Part shown: positions 61,534 through 64,000 of the stretch, in pieces
Position numbering within the stretch: position 1 is the first letter of the stretch
How the letters are laid out: every line of letters begins with the position of its first letter
Assembly (NCBI GenBank): GCA_007123775.1
Contig: SLGK01000072.1
Span: 62,001-126,000 of the forward strand
Length of the DNA stretch: 64,000 bases
Direction: 5' to 3'
From: Anaerolineae bacterium
Lineage (GTDB): Bacteria; Chloroflexota; Anaerolineae; Promineifilales; Promineifilaceae
The notes under the pieces: model-generated
Told to the model about the DNA's origin: nothing
Database searches by the model: none
The model's input: only the letters and a program-made list of their open reading frames with translations
Translations under genes and position numbers: made by a program

Positions 61534-62939
61534 AAAATTTACCTTTTGTAGCCGTGTTTATAAGTTTATGTATCTTTTTGTTCCTGGTTGGTTGTACGGG
61601 GGAGGGTTTTCAGGTTGGGATAGAACCAACGGTGTCTGTGGCGACGCTGTCACCAACACCAACGGCTTCTTTGCAATCAGCAACAGAAACTGCTTTGACT
61701 ACAGCTACCGCCACGGCAAAACCTGAACCGGTTAGCACGCCGACACTTGAACCCTCAGCTACGGTCTCCCCCATTACCCCGACACCAACGCCAACCATGC
61801 CTGCGTTGCTTCAGCCGAATACGGCTACAACGCCAGTTATGTGCCGCCAGTTCAAATCGTACATAAATATTCAACAGGAAACAGACAACGCAAGGTGGTT
61901 AATGGACTTTGTATTTGAACAAGAGGATGTGATTACCTTTTTGATGTGGTCAGATAGGCCCTACCCCGGGCCAACACCAACACCCTTTGTCGGCACAATC
62001 GAACCGGGTGGTCCACCTCCTGGTGAATTTAGCCAGTCTAGACGAGTTTTACTGAAAGGGCAAACCTGGGATTTCAATAGGGAAACCCTCGTAGAGACCC
62101 CGGTTATGGAGCAAGATGCTATACAAAACCCTTGTGATCAAGATTGTCCATTGGAGGTAATTGGTGTTGCGCCGGATAATAGCTGGCAGTTGTTGCAGAT
62201 AACAGAGGCGCCGGCGGAGTATCAAGGGCTTTGGTTGGTAAACGAGGAAACAGTCTACAATCTGGTTCCCTATGTACCGATTTTCAGCGATTGGCGGTGG
62301 TCAGCCGATAGTCGTATGTTATGGTTATTTTATATGTTACAGGACCGCGGTGGGGAAACTTATGGTTCTGAAAGATTGGTTGTGGATTTAGCCGCTCCGG
62401 CATTGCCACGGATTGTTTTTCGATCCTGGGATGCCGGTCAGTGGCAGTGGTTAAACTTACTTCCGCCTTCACGTGATGGGTATGAATTCGTTTTCTCCCC
62501 TGCAGACAAGACCGTGCTGGCGTATGAATATTTCGGGGCTCCCAGCCTGATTCCACAGGACAATCGCTTGTACGTCTATCATATTGACTTTTCAGCAGAT
62601 CCACCTCATCTCCAAGATGTTTATGAAGCCCGTTTCCCCACCCTGATTGATTGGAGTGAATCGCTACATGACTTCGTGGTCACAGAGTTAGGTTCAGCAG
62701 GAGCAGCAATTTATGCCTTGAATCATGAAGTTGTGTATGAGATTCCTATGGAAGTAGTTATTGGACAAATGCCTCAATTGCTAGGCAGAGATGGCCAAAC
62801 CAGAACCGATTTTGATGCCGAAGAGATCATGCTGCGCTTTTATTGGAACATAGAAAGAGTCGCCATATCACCTGATTTGCAACACGTTGTGTTGATGAGT
62901 GATAGAGGAGAAGCCTGGGCATTTTCTTGTTCCGATTAG
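61530..62939 (+). CDS. Lipoprotein overlapping the RHS-M23 gene, candidate immunity protein
   Basis: 469 residues. The signal peptide ends in FLVGC (lipobox, Cys22), so it is anchored outside the membrane. A Thr/Pro/Ala-rich linker (about 35-105) is followed by a large beta-rich region with repeated WxW/D blades (SDWRWSADSRMLWLFYMLQD, RFYWNIERVAISPDLQHVVL), probably a beta-propeller. The ATGA overlap with an RHS-M23 toxin, and the matching extracytoplasmic location, suggest an immunity or adaptor role. No family was recognised, so this is inference. AT-rich and free of ACGGCCGT. Confidence 0.75.
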   Translation: MKNLPFVAVFISLCIFLFLVGCTGEGFQVGIEPTVSVATLSPTPTASLQSATETALTTATATAKPEPVSTPTLEPSATVSPITPTPTPTMPALLQPNTATTPVMCRQFKSYINIQQETDNARWLMDFVFEQEDVITFLMWSDRPYPGPTPTPFVGTIEPGGPPPGEFSQSRRVLLKGQTWDFNRETLVETPVMEQDAIQNPCDQDCPLEVIGVAPDNSWQLLQITEAPAEYQGLWLVNEETVYNLVPYVPIFSDWRWSADSRMLWLFYMLQDRGGETYGSERLVVDLAAPALPRIVFRSWDAGQWQWLNLLPPSRDGYEFVFSPADKTVLAYEYFGAPSLIPQDNRLYVYHIDFSADPPHLQDVYEARFPTLIDWSESLHDFVVTELGSAGAAIYALNHEVVYEIPMEVVIGQMPQLLGRDGQTRTDFDAEEIMLRFYWNIERVAISPDLQHVVLMSDRGEAWAFSCSD

Positions 62940-63010
62940 TTTCTGTTGATTTCCATCTACTCCGGGACAGTGTTTGGGGTTGAGGGTCACACAGCTATCG
63001 GTACAATTGA

Positions 63011-63735
63011 CTGGGTAACCTGACCAACTATGCCGGCAGCAGTTACAGTTATGGGTTTGGCAGTTGGCACGGCAATAATTGTGAGGACCAACCTATACAC
63101 GCCCTGCCTCACGCCGTCAAGCGCATTGGCAGCCAATACTTCTGCTACGACCACAACGGCAACCCTTCGATTCCACTCAGGCAAGCATGACCCGGCGCAT
63201 CGACGAGAACAACAAGGATTGGACCTACACCTGGACAGTTGACAACCGGCTGGCCCGGGCCACCACAGCCGGCGGTGACGACGTGCGCTTTGTCTACGAT
63301 GCCGACGGCGCCATGGTGCTGCGTAACGACAATGGCCAGCGCACCGTCTTTCTAGGCAACCTCTACCAGCGCAACCTGGCCACCGGCGTGCAGACCAAAC
63401 ATTACTTCTTTGGCGGCAAGCTGGTTGCCACGCGCCAGAACAACAATGCCGCCCACTTCCTGCTGACCAATCATTTAGGCAGTGTCAACGTGACCCTCAA
63501 TGCCGACGGCACCATCCATTCCCGGCTGCGCTATGATCCCTGGGGTAAGCAGCGCTGGGCACACAATAACACACCCACCGATTACCGTTACACGGCGCAG
63601 CGGTTTGACGCCAAGCTGGGTATTTATGACTACCGGGCGCGCTATTATGACCTGCATATCGGCCGTTTCTTTCACTTACGGCTGGCTGAGAACGATTCTC
63701 AACCACTCCCATTTTATGCTACACTATCCCCATAA
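63011..63735 (+). pseudogene. Displaced RHS tip, broken by a 23-bp insertion and truncated
   Basis: The RHS frame starts abruptly at NLTNYAGSSYSYGFG and runs to FCYDHNGN, then a 23-bp insertion shifts the frame. It resumes at the ATG of MTRRIDENNKDWTYTW (63187), continues through VRFVYDADGAMVLRNDNG, LVATRQNNNAAHFLLTNHLG and YDYRARYYD, and breaks off after LHIGRFF where copy 1 has PHIARFLSADP. It is over 85 percent identical to copy 1 by eye in the shared part. This is an RHS tip left behind after exchange of the toxin end. Confidence 0.85.
63164..63186. repeat. 23-bp micro-insertion in the displaced RHS tip
   Basis: CCTTCGATTCCACTCAGG then CAAGC. Removing it restores the frame HNGN-MTRR. It has the same ends (CCTTCG...CTCAGG...CAAGC) as the 24-bp element at 60373. 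Confidence 0.85.
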
Positions 63736-64000
63736 GCGAAACGGACAATCCCCTCAAACTCCTGATTACCGAATTCGCCGACGCCTTTGCCGCCTGGCTC
63801 TTGCCGCAGCCGATTCAATGGATACGGTCGCTTAACGTCGAATTCCTGGCCACCCCTCTACGCAGCGATCTGCTGTTTGAGGTGATGGATGAAAACGGCC
63901 GTTTGCAATTACTCCACTACGAACTGCAAGGCCGCACCAGCCACAAACCGATGCCTTACCGGAAGTTGCAGCGCCAACTGGAAGCTGTTCACCACCCCGG
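63732..64000 (+). CDS. Rpn/PD-(D/E)XK-type nuclease, 5' part (continues beyond window)
   Basis: An open frame from the RHS tip's stop to the right edge: NPLKLLITEFADAFAAWLLP, FLATPLRSDLLFEVMDENG, LLHYELQGRTSHK. The Asp of SDLLFEV and the Glu-x-Gln of HYELQ fit the nuclease core of the Rpn/transposase-like (YhgA-type) proteins. No ATG precedes SETDNPLK; the expected position holds ATA, so either this rare codon is used or the start was destroyed at the RHS junction. ACGGCCGT is present, suggesting long residence. Confidence 0.72.
   Translation, partial: MSETDNPLKLLITEFADAFAAWLLPQPIQWIRSLNVEFLATPLRSDLLFEVMDENGRLQLLHYELQGRTSHKPMPYRKLQRQLEAVHHP

Overview
The window reads as one stretch of a moderately GC-rich bacterial chromosome. 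It is most likely from Chloroflexota, of the Anaerolineae/Caldilinea type. The pointers are large polytopic DUF2723, YfhO and GT39 proteins, threonine/proline-rich extracellular tails, a fused double-domain phosphofructokinase, a TPR-tailed Ser/Thr kinase, a MoxR/DUF58/DUF4350/DUF4129 cluster, and Uma2 and Rpn nuclease families. The lineage is inference from gene content; no rRNA is present.

Layout. 1-2595 (minus): a large NACHT NTPase with two membrane helices and a C-terminal formylglycine-generating-enzyme-like domain, open across the whole left edge. 2.8-10.5 kb: ROK sugar kinase, an unknown protein, Uma2 nuclease, a first RlmN, thiamine pyrophosphokinase and a Ser/Thr kinase. 11-16.4 kb: DUF2723 membrane protein, DUF3592 protein, three tRNAs (CAT, Gly-TCC, Pro-TGG) and TilS. 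16.6-18.5 kb: tRNA-Leu, then an AT-rich three-gene cassette headed by a TerB-like protein. 18.7-24 kb: YfhO, GT39 and GT2 envelope glycan genes. 24-31.6 kb: HAD phosphatase, an IVP/S23 four-helix-bundle gene bracketed by inverted repeats, a second RlmN, PyrF, a histidine kinase without its phospho-acceptor histidine, and a LysM protein. 31.7-42.1 kb: RfbH, GT2, adenosine-kinase-like PfkB, AhcY, a membrane protein, a nucleotidyltransferase, NadE, an HNH nuclease, a type II toxin-antitoxin pair and a GNAT. 42.2-48.1 kb (minus): the MoxR cluster, with a BrnT relic wedged in it. 48.2-58.4 kb: UDG-like protein, baeRF, HtrA lipoprotein, double PFK, GGCT, tRNA-Arg, a C39-like pair and PriA. 58.8-64 kb: alpha/beta hydrolase, then an RHS/polymorphic-toxin region (RHS tip with M23 peptidase, overlapping lipoprotein, a displaced second RHS tip) and the start of an Rpn-type nuclease.

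How genes work together. AhcY and the PfkB kinase could form a SAH-to-adenosine-to-AMP salvage step. RfbH, GT2, GT39, YfhO and DUF2723 point to surface polysaccharide and glycan assembly. TilS sits beside a CAT tRNA that looks like its tRNA-Ile2 substrate. MoxR, DUF58, DUF4129, DUF4350 and a membrane protein form a five-gene envelope operon.

Two genome-wide signals stand out. First, the palindrome ACGGCCGT recurs at roughly 2-3 per kb in the stretches I scanned by eye, in genes and between them, like the cyanobacterial HIP1 octamer. It appears absent from several AT-rich cassettes, which suggests those are recent arrivals. Second, most gene junctions carry short 'stuttering' palindromes built from degenerate 7-9-bp words in a dozen or so families. 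The same families also sit in frame inside three large membrane-protein genes. A related 23/24-bp element can be seen as clean insertions when the two RHS paralogues are compared. This layer of mobile-looking micro-repeats is the best candidate for something undescribed here.
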